64,000 nt of DNA from PNNG01 sp964577055 (GCA_964577055.1 CAZNWC010000005.1:1-64000), one strand, 5' to 3'. Positions 37,434-47,707 are shown, counted from the first letter of the stretch. A program made the numbers and translations. Notes: a model not told the origin generated them from the sequence alone.

Positions 37434-38123
37434 ATGAAAAAAATGTTATTGTTGCTGCTTTTCGTAGCAACAACCATCGCCGCACAGGCACAAGCCAAGA
37501 AAAATTTTGAAGGCACAGTCCAATTCAGCTTTGAGGTCAGCGGCGGAGGTGAAGAAATGGAAATGGCCAAGGCGTTTATGCCAACAGGTTATTTTTTTCG
37601 CATCAAAGGAGAAAATGTGCGCATGAGCATGCAAGGTGGCATGATGGCAGCCATGATGGGCGATATTGTGGTAAATGCAGGGAAAGAACAGACGTTCATG
37701 TTGAATGAAGCCAGTAAATCAGCCATGCTGATGCCCAAAGAGGAAAACAAAAACGCCTCATCTGCCGCTGATTTTGTGGTAGAAACAGGTGCCGACAACC
37801 GGGTCATCGCAGGAATGGCATGCAACCACTTCCTCGTCAAAACCAAGGAAGGGGCCACAATTGCCGAATATTGGGTAACCAAGGAGTTGCAAGTCAAGGT
37901 GCCAAAATCAAAAGCAGGTGGTAATATGCTCACCCAGGGAGGTGCTTATGGCATTGAAGGATTTCCGTTGCGGGTACTCATGATGCAGCAAGGCATGCAA
38001 ATCGTGATGGAAGCCAAGGAGGTAAAGGCTGAAAAACTGGAATCGAGTCTGTTTGAAATACCCAAAGGATTCACCGTAAGCGACTTCAATCCGGCCATGT
38101 TCCAAATGGGCGGTGACGAATGA
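37434..38123 (+). CDS. Exported DUF4412-like protein
   Basis: A 229-residue protein with signal peptide MKKMLLLLLFVATTIAAQAQ and a beta-rich body (FEGTVQFSFEVSG, IAGMACNHFLVKTKEGATIA, EYWVTKELQVKVP) ending SLFEIPKGFTVSDFNP, the pattern of the DUF4412 group. It is very Met-rich (a stretch MSMQGGMMAAMMGD), which might bind metal such as copper or simply be structural. Function is unknown. The stop overlaps the start of the next gene as ATGA. Confidence 0.7.
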   Translation: MKKMLLLLLFVATTIAAQAQAKKNFEGTVQFSFEVSGGGEEMEMAKAFMPTGYFFRIKGENVRMSMQGGMMAAMMGDIVVNAGKEQTFMLNEASKSAMLMPKEENKNASSAADFVVETGADNRVIAGMACNHFLVKTKEGATIAEYWVTKELQVKVPKSKAGGNMLTQGGAYGIEGFPLRVLMMQQGMQIVMEAKEVKAEKLESSLFEIPKGFTVSDFNPAMFQMGGDE

Positions 38124-38674
38124 TCGAAGAATCTTACAATCCCTGGAAAGTTGTTGCGCAACAGCAGGTATACGACAATCCTTGGATCGAAGTCACCGAG
38201 TACAAGGTGATCAATCCCGGGGGCAATCCCGGCATTTATGGCAAGGTGCATTTTAAAAACCTGGCCATTGGCATCGTGCCGCTGAACGCGAATGGCGAAT
38301 TGGTATTGGTAGGACAATACCGTTTTCCGTTGAATGCCTATTCGTGGGAAATCCCCGAAGGAGGTGGTAAAATTGGTATCGATCCGCTCGAATCGGCCAA
38401 GCGCGAACTGCTCGAAGAAACCGGTTTGGTGGCCAAACAATGGGAGAAGCTTTTGGAATTGCACCTATCGAATTCGGTGAGCGACGAATTGGCCATTTTG
38501 TACCTGGCCACCGATTTGGAACAACATGCCGCCGAGCCTGAAGATACCGAAGAATTGGCCCACCGTTCGCTCAGCTTAGAAGCTGCCTACCGTGAAATTT
38601 GTGAAGGCCGCATCACCGATGCCATGACGGTGGCAGCTATTCAGCATTTGATGATTCGAAAAGCACAAACCTAA
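38120..38674 (+). CDS. Nudix hydrolase, ADP-ribose pyrophosphatase type
   Basis: A 184-residue protein with a complete Nudix box in GGGKIGIDPLESAKRELLEE followed by TGL (GX5EX7REUXEEXGU). Flanking motifs VGQYRFPLNAYSWEIPEGGG are typical of ADP-sugar pyrophosphatases. It probably cleaves ADP-ribose or related sugars. The ATG overlaps the upstream stop (ATGA), so translation is coupled to the DUF4412 gene. Its 3' end overlaps a second, convergent Nudix gene by four bases. Confidence 0.9.
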   Translation: MIEESYNPWKVVAQQQVYDNPWIEVTEYKVINPGGNPGIYGKVHFKNLAIGIVPLNANGELVLVGQYRFPLNAYSWEIPEGGGKIGIDPLESAKRELLEETGLVAKQWEKLLELHLSNSVSDELAILYLATDLEQHAAEPEDTEELAHRSLSLEAAYREICEGRITDAMTVAAIQHLMIRKAQT

Positions 38675-39126
38675 ACCCGCTCGGCAAGCTTTTGCTGGAG
38701 CAAGGTACCCACATGCTGGTCGATGGGAAAGGTGAAATATTCCCTGGCGTTCAAAGATTGCACCTCTTTCCATATGAAAACGGCATCTCTCACCGAATTT
38801 TCGTCCAGTTCGCGGCGGTTCGGCACAAATTTGTGTGCTGATTGTACGAGGTAATAAATACTTATTACCTGCACCTGAGGGTCAAAAGCCGACGCCACAA
38901 AAAAGTCGGTGGTATAAAAATGTTCTTTGACCTCGATGTCAAGGCCGGTTTCCTCTTTGAATTCGCGCACCACGGCTGCTAAGGTGCTTTCGCCCGGTTC
39001 CAAACCACCACCCGGAAATTTGCACATCCGCCTTCCTTGGTACATTTCTTCGGCTACCAGCACCTGACCATCGGCCAGCAATAGTCCGTACACGCGAATG
39101 GTAAAACGGCTTGGTCGTGTCTGCAT
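38671..39126 (-). CDS. Nudix hydrolase
   Basis: A 151-residue protein with a complete Nudix box in GGGLEPGESTLAAVVREFKE followed by ETGL. Substrate is not evident; the lack of an ADP-ribose motif suggests a different nucleotide from its neighbour's. The start MQTRPSRFTIRVYG is preferred over an upstream in-frame start because a -7 box lies 4 nt before it. Confidence 0.88.
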   Translation of the reverse strand: MQTRPSRFTIRVYGLLLADGQVLVAEEMYQGRRMCKFPGGGLEPGESTLAAVVREFKEETGLDIEVKEHFYTTDFFVASAFDPQVQVISIYYLVQSAHKFVPNRRELDENSVRDAVFIWKEVQSLNAREYFTFPIDQHVGTLLQQKLAERV

Positions 39127-39130
39127 GAAG

Positions 39131-39138
39131 CAAAGGTA
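39131..39138 (-). promoter_or_regulatory. -7 box for the minus-strand Nudix gene, 4 nt from its ATG
   Basis: The minus strand reads TACCTTTG then CTTC then ATG. Spacing implies a leaderless transcript. Confidence 0.55.
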
Positions 39139-39194
39139 AGTCGTGTCCGGTACATCCTTCACATCTGCATTACATCAGCCGCACCGAAAAAGTG

Positions 39195-39202
39195 TAGCTT
39201 TG
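39195..39202 (+). promoter_or_regulatory. -7 box for the alkaline phosphatase gene, 5 nt from its ATG
   Basis: TAGCTTTG matches TAnnTTTG and is followed by TGGCC and the ATG. It is divergent from the Nudix promoter 57 nt away. Confidence 0.5.
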
Positions 39203-39207
39203 TGGCC

Positions 39208-40380
39208 ATGAATCGCAATTGTTTTTTTCTTTTGGTGGCACTTAGCAGTGTGTTGTCATGCAAAGCGCAAAAGCAGCTACCCACTCAAACGGCGCCAGCT
39301 GCGCAAGCTTTAAAACCCGTAGCACCACCTCAAGCCCCCAAAAACATCATTTTTTTGATTGGTGATGGCATGGGCACCAGTCAGATTTACGCAGGCATGA
39401 TTGGCAATAAGAATTTTCTGGAGCTCGAGCGGTTCAAGCAGCTGGGATTCATCAAGACCTATTCATACGACAACCTCATTACCGATTCAGGTGCCGGAGC
39501 CACTGCCTTCAGCATCGGAAAAAAAGCCTACAACAATGCCATAGGCGTAGGTCCCGATACCTTGGCTTACGAAACCATTTTGGAATCAGCCGCAGCTGCC
39601 GGAAAACACACCGGATTGGTGGCCACTTGTGCCATTACGCATGCCACGCCCGCTTCTTTTGTGGCGCATGTGCCGCACCGCGAAATGCACGAGGACATTG
39701 CTTGGGAATTTGTGCACAGTCCACTGCAGCTGTTCATTGGGGGCGGACGCAAGTATTTCGATCAGCGCATAGATGGCCGCGACTTAATGGCCGAATTGCG
39801 GATGAGAGGATTCCATACCATCACATCCGAGGCTGACATGGAGCAACTCGATGCCGCCTATAAAATGGCCGCTTTGTTGTGGGAAGATGCCGCCACACCC
39901 AAACACAAGGGACGCGATAACATCTTGCCCCGCGCTACCAATTTTGCCATTCAACGCTTGGCAACCCACGAGCAAGGCTTCTTTTTGATGGTGGAAGGCT
40001 CACAAATCGATTGGGGTGGCCATGCCAATGAAACCGATTACATTGTACAAGAAATGATTGATTTCGATCAGGCCATTGCGGCAGCCCTCGATTTTGCCGA
40101 AAAGGATGGCCAAACCTTGGTCATTGTAACTGCCGACCACGAAACAGGGGGTTTTGCCATCAATGGTGGAAATAGCACGACCGGTGAAGTAAAAGGAGCC
40201 TTTACCACAGGCAAACATACTGCGGTGATGGTGCCCATTTTTGCTTTTGGTCCCGGTGCAGAAATGTTTACAGGCATTCAGGAAAATACCGATGTATACC
40301 AGCACCTCATGGCGCTGTGGGGTTTAAAGCCAACCAAAGGCCCTGTGCATTGGTCCAAAGTAAAGCGTAGTCCTAACTAG
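39208..40380 (+). CDS. Alkaline phosphatase (PhoA family) lipoprotein
   Basis: A 390-residue phosphomonoesterase. A lipoprotein-type signal (LLVALSSVLSCKAQ) is followed by a Pro/Ala linker. The catalytic fold shows metal ligands in IFLIGDGMGTSQ, the nucleophile Ser in TDSGAGATAF, EGSQIDWGGHAN, and TADHETGGF with a later ligand His in GKHTAVMVP. It releases phosphate from organic esters outside the inner membrane. It is shorter than E. coli PhoA, as usual for this group. The 3' end overlaps the convergent response regulator by 8 nt. Confidence 0.92.
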   Translation: MNRNCFFLLVALSSVLSCKAQKQLPTQTAPAAQALKPVAPPQAPKNIIFLIGDGMGTSQIYAGMIGNKNFLELERFKQLGFIKTYSYDNLITDSGAGATAFSIGKKAYNNAIGVGPDTLAYETILESAAAAGKHTGLVATCAITHATPASFVAHVPHREMHEDIAWEFVHSPLQLFIGGGRKYFDQRIDGRDLMAELRMRGFHTITSEADMEQLDAAYKMAALLWEDAATPKHKGRDNILPRATNFAIQRLATHEQGFFLMVEGSQIDWGGHANETDYIVQEMIDFDQAIAAALDFAEKDGQTLVIVTADHETGGFAINGGNSTTGEVKGAFTTGKHTAVMVPIFAFGPGAEMFTGIQENTDVYQHLMALWGLKPTKGPVHWSKVKRSPN

Positions 40381-41056
40381 CTACCACTAGCCGAAAGCCG
40401 TTGCCATGTAGATTAACGATTTCAACATGGGGGTCGGCCGATAAATACTTGCGCAGTTTGGTCACATACACATCCATGCTCCGGCCGGTGAAATAGTTGT
40501 CGTCTTTCCAAATGCGTTGCAAAGCCTCGCTTCTGCTCACGACTTTGTTGGCATTGCTGGCCAGCAATTGCAAGAGCTCAGCTTCTTTCGGTGACAAGCG
40601 AATGACCTCTCCTTGAATGGTCAATTGGCGCAGTGCGACATGGAAATGGAAATTGCCAAGGCTAATTTCTTCCTGCAAAGGATTGTGTTGCTGTTGCACT
40701 CGATGCAACAATGCCTTGATTTTGTAAAGGAGTACCTCACTGTCGAAAGGCTTGGTGATGTAGTCGTCGGCTCCCAGTTCAAATCCTTGTACCACATCTT
40801 CCTTCATGCTCTTGGCGGTGAGGAAAAAGAGGGGAATGCTTTGGTTTTGTTGCCTGATATGGCGGGCGAGACTAAAACCATCCATTTCGGGCATCATGAC
40901 ATCCAAGATGCACAAATCGAACGCCTCTTCGCGGAATGCTGACAAGCCTTTTGAGCCGTTCTGACACAGTCGTACGCTGTAATCGTGTAACTGCAGGTAG
41001 TCTTTCAATACTGCCCCAAAATTGGGGTCGTCTTCAACCAAGAGTATTTTAGTCAT
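40373..41056 (-). CDS. OmpR/PhoB-type response regulator
   Basis: A 227-residue regulator with an N-terminal receiver (KILLVEDDPNFGAVLKDYL; phospho-acceptor Asp in CILDVMMPEMDG; conserved Thr and Lys in FLTAKS and DYITKPFD) and a C-terminal winged-helix DNA-binding domain (RLSPKEAELLQLLASNANKV, SMDVYVTKLRKYL). Its start overlaps the sensor kinase gene by 8 nt, so the two form one operon. Targets are unknown; the neighbouring phosphatase is convergent and need not be one. Confidence 0.95.
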   Translation of the reverse strand: MTKILLVEDDPNFGAVLKDYLQLHDYSVRLCQNGSKGLSAFREEAFDLCILDVMMPEMDGFSLARHIRQQNQSIPLFFLTAKSMKEDVVQGFELGADDYITKPFDSEVLLYKIKALLHRVQQQHNPLQEEISLGNFHFHVALRQLTIQGEVIRLSPKEAELLQLLASNANKVVSRSEALQRIWKDDNYFTGRSMDVYVTKLRKYLSADPHVEIVNLHGNGFRLVVAS

Positions 41057-42866
41057 TTGCTTGAGGGTTTAGCGGTAATTGCAATACAAAAGTGCTTCCT
41101 TTACCTATTTGACTTTTCACTTCAAGTCGGCCACCATGTGCTTGTACAATGGCTTTGGCATAACTCAATCCAAGTCCAAATCCTTTCACATTGTGTATAT
41201 TTCCTGAAGATACGCGATAGAATTGATCGAAAATGTGGTCGATTTGTTCTTTCGACATGCCTATGCCGTTGTCGCGAAAGGAAATACTGATCCAGTCTGC
41301 TTTATAAGCCGTTTGTACCACAACATGCGGTTTTTGGCTGCAGTATTTAAGGGCATTATCCAACAAATTGGTGATGACGTGGATGAGGTGGGTTTCATCG
41401 GCCCGAAAGGTCAGCTCGCATCCTTTTTCCAGGGTAATGCTGCCTTCTTTTTCGGTGAACTGCATTTCCATGAGCGCAATGGCATGCTCCAACAAGTGCT
41501 GGCTGTCGATTTCGGCAAAATGCAGTTGCAGCTCCTTGCGTTCAAGACGTGCAGTTTGTAAAATGAGCTCAACATGCTGATTCATGCGTCTATTCTCACT
41601 TTTGATTATACTGATGTATTTATCGATGGCTGCAGGTTCGCTTTTTACTTTATCATTTGCGAGGGCATCGGTAGCCAAATTGATGGTGGCCAGTGGCGTC
41701 TTGAACTCGTGCGACATATTGTTGATGAAATCACTTTTTACCTCCGAAAGGCGCTTGTGATGCATCAGGTAACGAAATGCAGCATAAAAAATCCCTGCCA
41801 CCAATAGGAAAAGCATGCCTGCCAAAAAGTACATGGCGCGCATACCCTCGCCTAAAAACGAAGATTCTTCAATAAAAAAGAGCATCAATTGCTCGTTTTG
41901 ATGAAAAAGGTCATTTGGAAACAAACGGGTTTGGTACAAGTGTACTCCTGAAGGGAGCTGACGATTGTTGCCGAACACGAGCTTGTTTTCATCACCTTCT
42001 TCTCTGCTTACCCAATATTGGTAGGACAATTGAATGCCGCTCTGTCGCAAATTGGCAGCCAAAATTGAATCAAATTGCACCTGACTAATCCGCTTTTCGA
42101 TGGGTTGTTTGGGGGCAATAAAATCGCCCAAAACTTTTGCCAATAGACTGTCGATAGGTACATTACGCTGCACGATGGTCTTTGCCTTATCTTTCTCTAC
42201 CTTCAAACGGTTCATGGGCACGACTGCTGTAGCCGGTGCATGCCCTTCGGTATTTGCAAAACTTGAATTATAATCTGAACGAATAATTACCCTTTGGATG
42301 GGGGCCTTTTCTATTTGTTTCAAAACAACACTATCTCTTAATGAAAGGGCGCGTAACATACTATCAGCCTTGTGTTCAATGCGATAGCTGTAACTCAATT
42401 GGGAATGCCCAAGTGCGGAGGCTTTTTGAAGTAAGCTATCAGCTTTCTGGAGCACTACCACATCTTGCATATGCTGTATGTCCACTTTAGACGGAACCGG
42501 CAAAGGCATGCCTTTCACCAAGCTATCGCTGTAAATAAACACGGTAGCTGTGCCCGTATTGTTGCGTTTTTTAGGGGGGGGCGGTACCTCCACCGTATCG
42601 TAAGCGTATAGGAGCGAGGCACCTGCAAGCGAGTCAAACTGCTTCACCCATTTTTTGCCATCCATGGCTTGTTGCAACAAGCGTGATGCTTCCATGCCCT
42701 CCAAACTATAATTTGTTTGTCGCAAGGCCTCTGCAACAGCTTGGTCAAACTGTGCCTGCCGAGTAATGCCAACCTCCCTCAACCAGTACCATTGCATGGC
42801 AACCAAGGCCAATAGGCTCAGGATCATGCCGATGGTGAGCATAAACAGCTGGTTTCTTTGCTTCAT
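41049..42866 (-). CDS. Membrane sensor histidine kinase
   Basis: A 605-residue kinase with TM1 at about 8-26, a large extracytoplasmic sensor of ~315 residues (no family recognised, rich in helix-forming Gln/Leu/Ser), TM2 (YFLAGMLFLLVAGIFYAAF) and HisKA with the phospho-acceptor in FINNMSHEFKTPLATINLA. A HATPase domain follows (NLLDNALKYC, GFGLGLSYAKAIV). No HAMP domain is visible. It is the partner of the downstream regulator through an 8-nt overlap. A TACTTTTG box ends 4 nt before the ATG. Confidence 0.95.
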   Translation of the reverse strand: MKQRNQLFMLTIGMILSLLALVAMQWYWLREVGITRQAQFDQAVAEALRQTNYSLEGMEASRLLQQAMDGKKWVKQFDSLAGASLLYAYDTVEVPPPPKKRNNTGTATVFIYSDSLVKGMPLPVPSKVDIQHMQDVVVLQKADSLLQKASALGHSQLSYSYRIEHKADSMLRALSLRDSVVLKQIEKAPIQRVIIRSDYNSSFANTEGHAPATAVVPMNRLKVEKDKAKTIVQRNVPIDSLLAKVLGDFIAPKQPIEKRISQVQFDSILAANLRQSGIQLSYQYWVSREEGDENKLVFGNNRQLPSGVHLYQTRLFPNDLFHQNEQLMLFFIEESSFLGEGMRAMYFLAGMLFLLVAGIFYAAFRYLMHHKRLSEVKSDFINNMSHEFKTPLATINLATDALANDKVKSEPAAIDKYISIIKSENRRMNQHVELILQTARLERKELQLHFAEIDSQHLLEHAIALMEMQFTEKEGSITLEKGCELTFRADETHLIHVITNLLDNALKYCSQKPHVVVQTAYKADWISISFRDNGIGMSKEQIDHIFDQFYRVSSGNIHNVKGFGLGLSYAKAIVQAHGGRLEVKSQIGKGSTFVLQLPLNPQAND

Positions 42867-42870
42867 AGAA

Positions 42871-42878
42871 CAAAAGTA
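42871..42878 (-). promoter_or_regulatory. -7 box for the sensor kinase operon, 4 nt from its ATG
   Basis: The minus strand reads TACTTTTG then TTCT then ATG, the same near-zero leader layout seen at 36480, 39126 and 39208. Confidence 0.5.
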
Positions 42879-42975
42879 CTCGCCATTTGGTAAGCGTTTT
42901 GAAGTTTAACTTTTCCTTAACCAACACAAGCCTTGCTCGAAATAATCAATTTTATTCGTCTCAAATAAGCAGCTT

Positions 42976-45900
42976 TTGATTTACCGATACTTGCAAAGGC
43001 ATTTTTTTTGGAGCAAGGATTTTCACCTTTTTGAAGCGCAAAGGCGCAACAAAGTGGTGGGTTTCTTCTTGATTACGACCCTTCTAACAATGGTCGTAAC
43101 CAATTTGAGTGAATGGCTCATGGGTTATCCAATGAACTGGATAGGCAATGGTATTGGCATGTTCACCATGAGTGTGGGTTTTGTATTTCAATTTCAAAAA
43201 ACGCACCGTCACCGCAGCCTTTACCCTCATCATTAGCGTAGTGTGTATACTGCTGGCTGAAATCTTGCGCATGGACCTTTCACAAGCGGCATATCTCTAC
43301 CTCATTGCCCTCGTTGCCGTAGTACCATTCATTGCCGACCTCAACAAAAAGTGCCATTTCGAGGTCATGGCCTTGATTCCCATCCTGGCGCTTGTTTTTG
43401 TATTTGTTTTTCCATTTGACCCTTGGGAACCTTTAACAGAGCTGCAAATGTGGAATGGCCACAGGGTGAATGTCGCTTATTTTGCCCTTCTGACGTTCGC
43501 ATTCATTTATTCCATGGCATTTGCCAACAGGCGTTTGGTGAAGAATTTAACCGAAGGCGCAAGTCGGCTAGAAGCCATTTTGGAACAAACGAGTTATATT
43601 ATTTGGTCGGTAGATGCGCAGTATAACCTGGTGCATGCCAATCATAACTTTTATGCTTCGTTCAAAACATTCACCGGCATTGAGTTGCAAACCGGCGACA
43701 ATATTTTAGATGCACTCAATACGGCAGGTGCCAGTTTTTGGAAAGAACATTACGATGCAGGTTTTAATGGGCAGTCGGTGCAATTTGAATATTCCTATCC
43801 AGAAAACGGTATCGAACGTACAGCTGAAGTTACACTTTATCACGTATACAACCAACAAAACGAAATCAGATGGGTATCGTGTTATTCCAACAACATCACC
43901 GAATCAAAAAAGCTGCAGCACGAACTTGAGAAAAAGACCAAGGACAGGGAAGAAACCATGGAGCTGGCACATATTGGCTCGTGGTACAAAATCCCCGCTG
44001 CCAATCAGTTGAATTGGGACGCCAGAACGGCCCAAATCATGGGCGTTGGTGAAGAAGCAACAACAGTTGCATTCGATTTTTATGCTCAATTGGTGCATCC
44101 CGCCGACGTGCCCAAAGTGATGGAAGTGGTTGGAAAGCTCGACAATACCAGAGATGCGCAACAGTTAGAATACCGGATTATCACGCCTGATGGCCGGGTG
44201 AAATATATTTTTGAACGTGCCAAGCCGGTATTAGATTCGGATAACAACGTCATTGCATTACAAGGCTATACGCAGGATCTTACCGAGTTGAGGTCGGAAG
44301 CCGTGTTGAACGAACAAACACGCAGGCTACTTGAGGCGGTGAAAGATGCTACCGAAATGCTGCTGGCAGCAGAGCGTCCTGATCAAAATGTAGCAGACGC
44401 CTTACGCAGTGTGGCGAAAGCCGTGGACGCCGGACATGCATGGCTGTTTGCGCATTTCGAGATGGATGGTGTGGATTGTACAAAATTGCTGACGCCCGAT
44501 TTGTTGGGGCCATAGGTGACAGCCAATCAAAAGACATTGCTTACCAAAGGCTTCGGATACCAAGCCATGGGGCTCGATATGTGGTACGCCAAGTTGCGTG
44601 CCGGACAGGTAATTGTAGGCGACGCAGACAAGGAAGTCATCACAGGATTGCCAGCCGATTTTAACCTGCAGCGATTTGTGGTATTGCCCATTTTTGTGCA
44701 ACAAAAGTTTTGGGGATTTGTGGGCTTCGATGGCGTAGCCCCTTACCGCACATGGACGAATAACGACGAAAACATACTACGTGGGTTTTGCAATTCCATT
44801 GGGGCAGTTATACGCATGCAAGATTACCAGCGGAGCCTGCAAGAAGCCAAGGAGATTGCAGAGCTTGCGACACAAACCAAAACCAATTTCCTTTCCAACA
44901 TTTCGCATGAAATCCGAACACCCATGAACGCTATCATGGGTCTAACTGAATTGTTGTTGCCACAGGAAACAGCTCCCGAAAAACTCGAGTATCTGCACGC
45001 CATCCAATATCGGTCGGACAACCTATTGCGTTTGATCAACGACTTGCTCGATTTGAACAAAAATGGAGGCAAACAAAATGTCGCTCGATCACTCAGCATT
45101 CGCCATTCGCGAAATGCTCGTGCAATTCGAAAGGTAATGCGTTACCTCACACGCGACCGAGAGGTGCAGATTCATATGGTGATAGATGAGCAAGTGCCTC
45201 AATGGGTAAAAGGCGACCAAGTACGACTGAACTGGATTTTGATGAATCTGGGAAGTAATGCAGCGAAATTCACAGAAAAAGGAGAGATTTCGGTCCGCAC
45301 AAAAGTCTTGTCAGAAGATGAAGACAAAATCATGCTGCGTTTCACCTTCAGGGATACTGGCATTGGTATTCCAGCCGAAAAACTAGACAGTATTTTTGAA
45401 AGCTTCGAACAAGCCGACAAACAAATTAGCCGCAAATATGGTGGGACAGGACTTGGACTTACTATTACCCGCAAATTGGTTGAAATGATGGGTGGCGTTA
45501 TCAGGTTGCAAAGCGAACCAGGCGTTGGGTCTACATGTACAGTAGAATTTTCCTTAGAAAAAGAAGTTCAAACTGGCATGCCGCAACAAGATCTCGCCAG
45601 TTTGCAGGACAAGGACTTGCATCAAGTACGTATTTTGGTGGTTGAAGACAACAAAATCAACGTAATGCTGGCAACCAAATTGCTGGCCAATTGGAAAGCT
45701 GCCTATGAAGTGGAAGAGCATGGTTTAGAAGGAATGCAAAAATTGCAAGCGTCGCAAAATACGATTTGGTGCTGCTTGATTTACAAATGCCAGTAATGGA
45801 TGGATTTGAGTTGATTGGCAAAATTCGTAGTGGCGAAGCTGGTGAGCAAACTGCCATGCCTGTAATCGCCCTCACCGCCGATGCCTTTGATCAAACCAAA

Positions 45901-46020
45901 GGCAAGGCATTTGAAGCCGGCTTCAATGATTTTGTGAGCAAGCCGCTCAAGGCCGACGAATTGTATATGAAAATAAAGGCTTGGCTACGAATAGCCATTC
46001 CGTACGATGGAGCAGGTTAG
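42976..46020 (+). pseudogene. PAS/GAF hybrid histidine kinase with three reading-frame lesions
   Basis: The reconstructed protein is ~1010 residues: several N-terminal TM helices, a PAS pair (SRLEAILEQTSYIIWSVDAQ; RAKPVLDSDNNVIALQGY), GAF (FQ... to VGFDGVAPYRTW), HisKA (FLSNISHEIRTPMNAIMGL), HATPase (GGTGLGLTITRKLVEMMGG) and receiver (LLDLQMPVMDGFEL). Lesions: an extra A in A6 at 43196-43201; an in-frame TAG at 44513-44515 in the GAF domain; and one missing A at 45756-45759, just before the receiver Asp motif. The start is uncertain (TTG at 42976). Shared domain order and continuous homology on both sides of each lesion show a single former gene. Confidence 0.75.
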
Positions 46021-46163
46021 CGCTTTTGTTTGCATCGGTCACTACAGTATTTCACATCGTCCCACACCTTTTCCCACTTTTTGCGCCAGGTAAAAGGCCT
46101 TCCACAATTGCTGCAGATTTTTTGAGGTAAATCGCCTTTGCGAACCATTTTTCCTTTGGCCAT
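46017..46163 (-). CDS. DUF2256 zinc-ribbon-like small protein
   Basis: A 48-residue protein beginning MAKGKMVRKGDLPQKIC, with CSNCGRPFTWRKKW and VKYCSDRCKQKR: two CxxC-type pairs suited to bind one zinc. This is the DUF2256 pattern. Its ATG overlaps the stop of the upstream cryptochrome-like gene by one base (TGATG), so it is translated with it. DUF2256 proteins often occur beside cryptochrome/photolyase genes, as I recall, suggesting a partner role. Its 3' end overlaps the damaged kinase gene by four bases. Confidence 0.85.
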   Translation of the reverse strand: MAKGKMVRKGDLPQKICSNCGRPFTWRKKWEKVWDDVKYCSDRCKQKR

Positions 46164-47674
46164 CAGGTATCGTTTTTTTCGTCGAACAAGCCGGTTGTTT
46201 TCTCCGCGAATTTTCGCATCCGCGATTTTACATGGGTTTTGAGGATGCGTTTGCTTTCGCTTTTAGCGGCCATACTGCCTTTGGTGGCCCACAGCTCGGC
46301 GCGTGCCCTTGCTGCTGCCGTTTTTAGGTTAACCACGGGCCAGGGGTAGTTTGTGCCCAATACACAGCCATAACTTTGCTGCTCCAATGCCGTCATTTCC
46401 CAAGGCGTATGCAGCAAGGGCAGGGGAACTGCAGCCAACTCAGGCACCCATTGCTTGATGAAACTGCCTTCGGGGTCGTGTTCTTGCGATTGTTTCACCG
46501 GATTGTAGGTGCGAATGGTGTTCACACCCATCACACCAGCCTGCATTTGAAACTGGGGATAATGTATGCCAGGTTCGAAATCGAGAAATGCCCGGGCGAG
46601 GTGTTCGGCACCCCGTTTCCAATCGAGCCACAAGTGGTGGGTCAAAAAACTCACCAACATGGCCCGCATCCTGAAATTGAGGTAGCCTGTGGCCAACACA
46701 CAGCGCATGCAGGCATCTATCAGCGGGTAGCCGGTTTGGCCTTGGGCCCAGGCTTCGTAATGTGCTTCGTTCCAGTCGGTGCGAATGTGGTCGAATCCGC
46801 GGTTGAGGTTCTCAAACTCCATGCGGCACTCGGTTTCAAATTTTTGGATGAAATGGCAATGCCACACCAAACGCGAGGCAAAACCACTCAAGGCCCTTTG
46901 ATTGGCCGTGGGTTGCTTTTTGGTTTGCTGCAAAGCCTGGTAAACCTGCTTCATGCTCAAATTGCCCCAGGCAAGGTACGTACTCAAACGCGAACAGCTC
47001 TTGCGGCTGGGTTCGGGCTTGCTGATGTGGAAATGGTAAGAGGTATGCCTGTCGTTGAAAAAACTATGCAGGTATTTCCAAGCCATGCACTCACCCCCGG
47101 GCTGCATGCCTTTGGCTTGCTGGAGGCTCGCATATTCCCAGGCCTGCTTTTCGAGCCATTGTGCCAGCTCTTGCGACAGTGCAGCAGGCACAAGCTGGGC
47201 GATATTTCCCTGCGCCTGTGGCTCGAGCATGCGTTTGAACCAGTTTTTGTTCCAATCGTCGCGCACTTGACAAGGCCTCACTACGCCATTGGTCGCAAAT
47301 TCTTTCCAGAAGATACCATTTTTTCTGAAGAAGCGTGCTGCGGCTTTGTCGCGCTCAAAGGTCAGCTGCAAACCCGTTTCTTCGTAGCTCAGTACATTTT
47401 CCATGGGCCAAACAGCATGCAAGGCCTCGAAAAAGGGCAGGGCTTCGGCCCGAATCACCCAGAGTTTGTGTCCGTATTCGGCCAATTGGCTTTGCATATC
47501 GCGCAGCGAGGCGGCTACAAAATCCCAATGCCGCTGGTCGTACTGCGGCGCAGCCACCAACGAAGGCTCGAGCAAGTAAAGCAGCAGGCAAGGCTCCCCT
47601 AGCCCGATGGCTGCTTCGAGCGGGGCATGATCGCGCAGCCGCAAATCGCGCTTGTACCAAATCAGGGTCGACAT
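46163..47674 (-). CDS. Cryptochrome/photolyase family protein
   Basis: A 503-residue flavoprotein with an N-terminal antenna-binding Rossmann-like domain (LIWYKRDLRLRDHAPLEAAI) and a C-terminal FAD-binding domain (GQTGYPLIDACMRCVLATGY, MRAMLVSFLTHHLWLDWKRG). In the FAD pocket the usual CPD-photolyase block is replaced by QMQAGVMGVNTIRTYNP, marking a separate clade. The basic C-terminal tail (MAAKSESKRILKTHVKSRMR) is long. It either repairs DNA or senses blue light; sequence alone does not decide. It is coupled to the DUF2256 gene. Its 5' end lies next to the 253-bp tandem repeats. Confidence 0.88.
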   Translation of the reverse strand: MSTLIWYKRDLRLRDHAPLEAAIGLGEPCLLLYLLEPSLVAAPQYDQRHWDFVAASLRDMQSQLAEYGHKLWVIRAEALPFFEALHAVWPMENVLSYEETGLQLTFERDKAAARFFRKNGIFWKEFATNGVVRPCQVRDDWNKNWFKRMLEPQAQGNIAQLVPAALSQELAQWLEKQAWEYASLQQAKGMQPGGECMAWKYLHSFFNDRHTSYHFHISKPEPSRKSCSRLSTYLAWGNLSMKQVYQALQQTKKQPTANQRALSGFASRLVWHCHFIQKFETECRMEFENLNRGFDHIRTDWNEAHYEAWAQGQTGYPLIDACMRCVLATGYLNFRMRAMLVSFLTHHLWLDWKRGAEHLARAFLDFEPGIHYPQFQMQAGVMGVNTIRTYNPVKQSQEHDPEGSFIKQWVPELAAVPLPLLHTPWEMTALEQQSYGCVLGTNYPWPVVNLKTAAARARAELWATKGSMAAKSESKRILKTHVKSRMRKFAEKTTGLFDEKNDT

Positions 47675-47707
47675 ACCGCAATGTAACCCCTCTGAGGCGC
47701 TGAAAGT

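Noticed and set aside
40373..42866. The two-component pair as PhoBR controlling the adjacent phosphatase
   Set aside because: The sensor has a large extracytoplasmic domain unlike PhoR, the phosphatase is convergent, and no Pho-box repeats were found before it.
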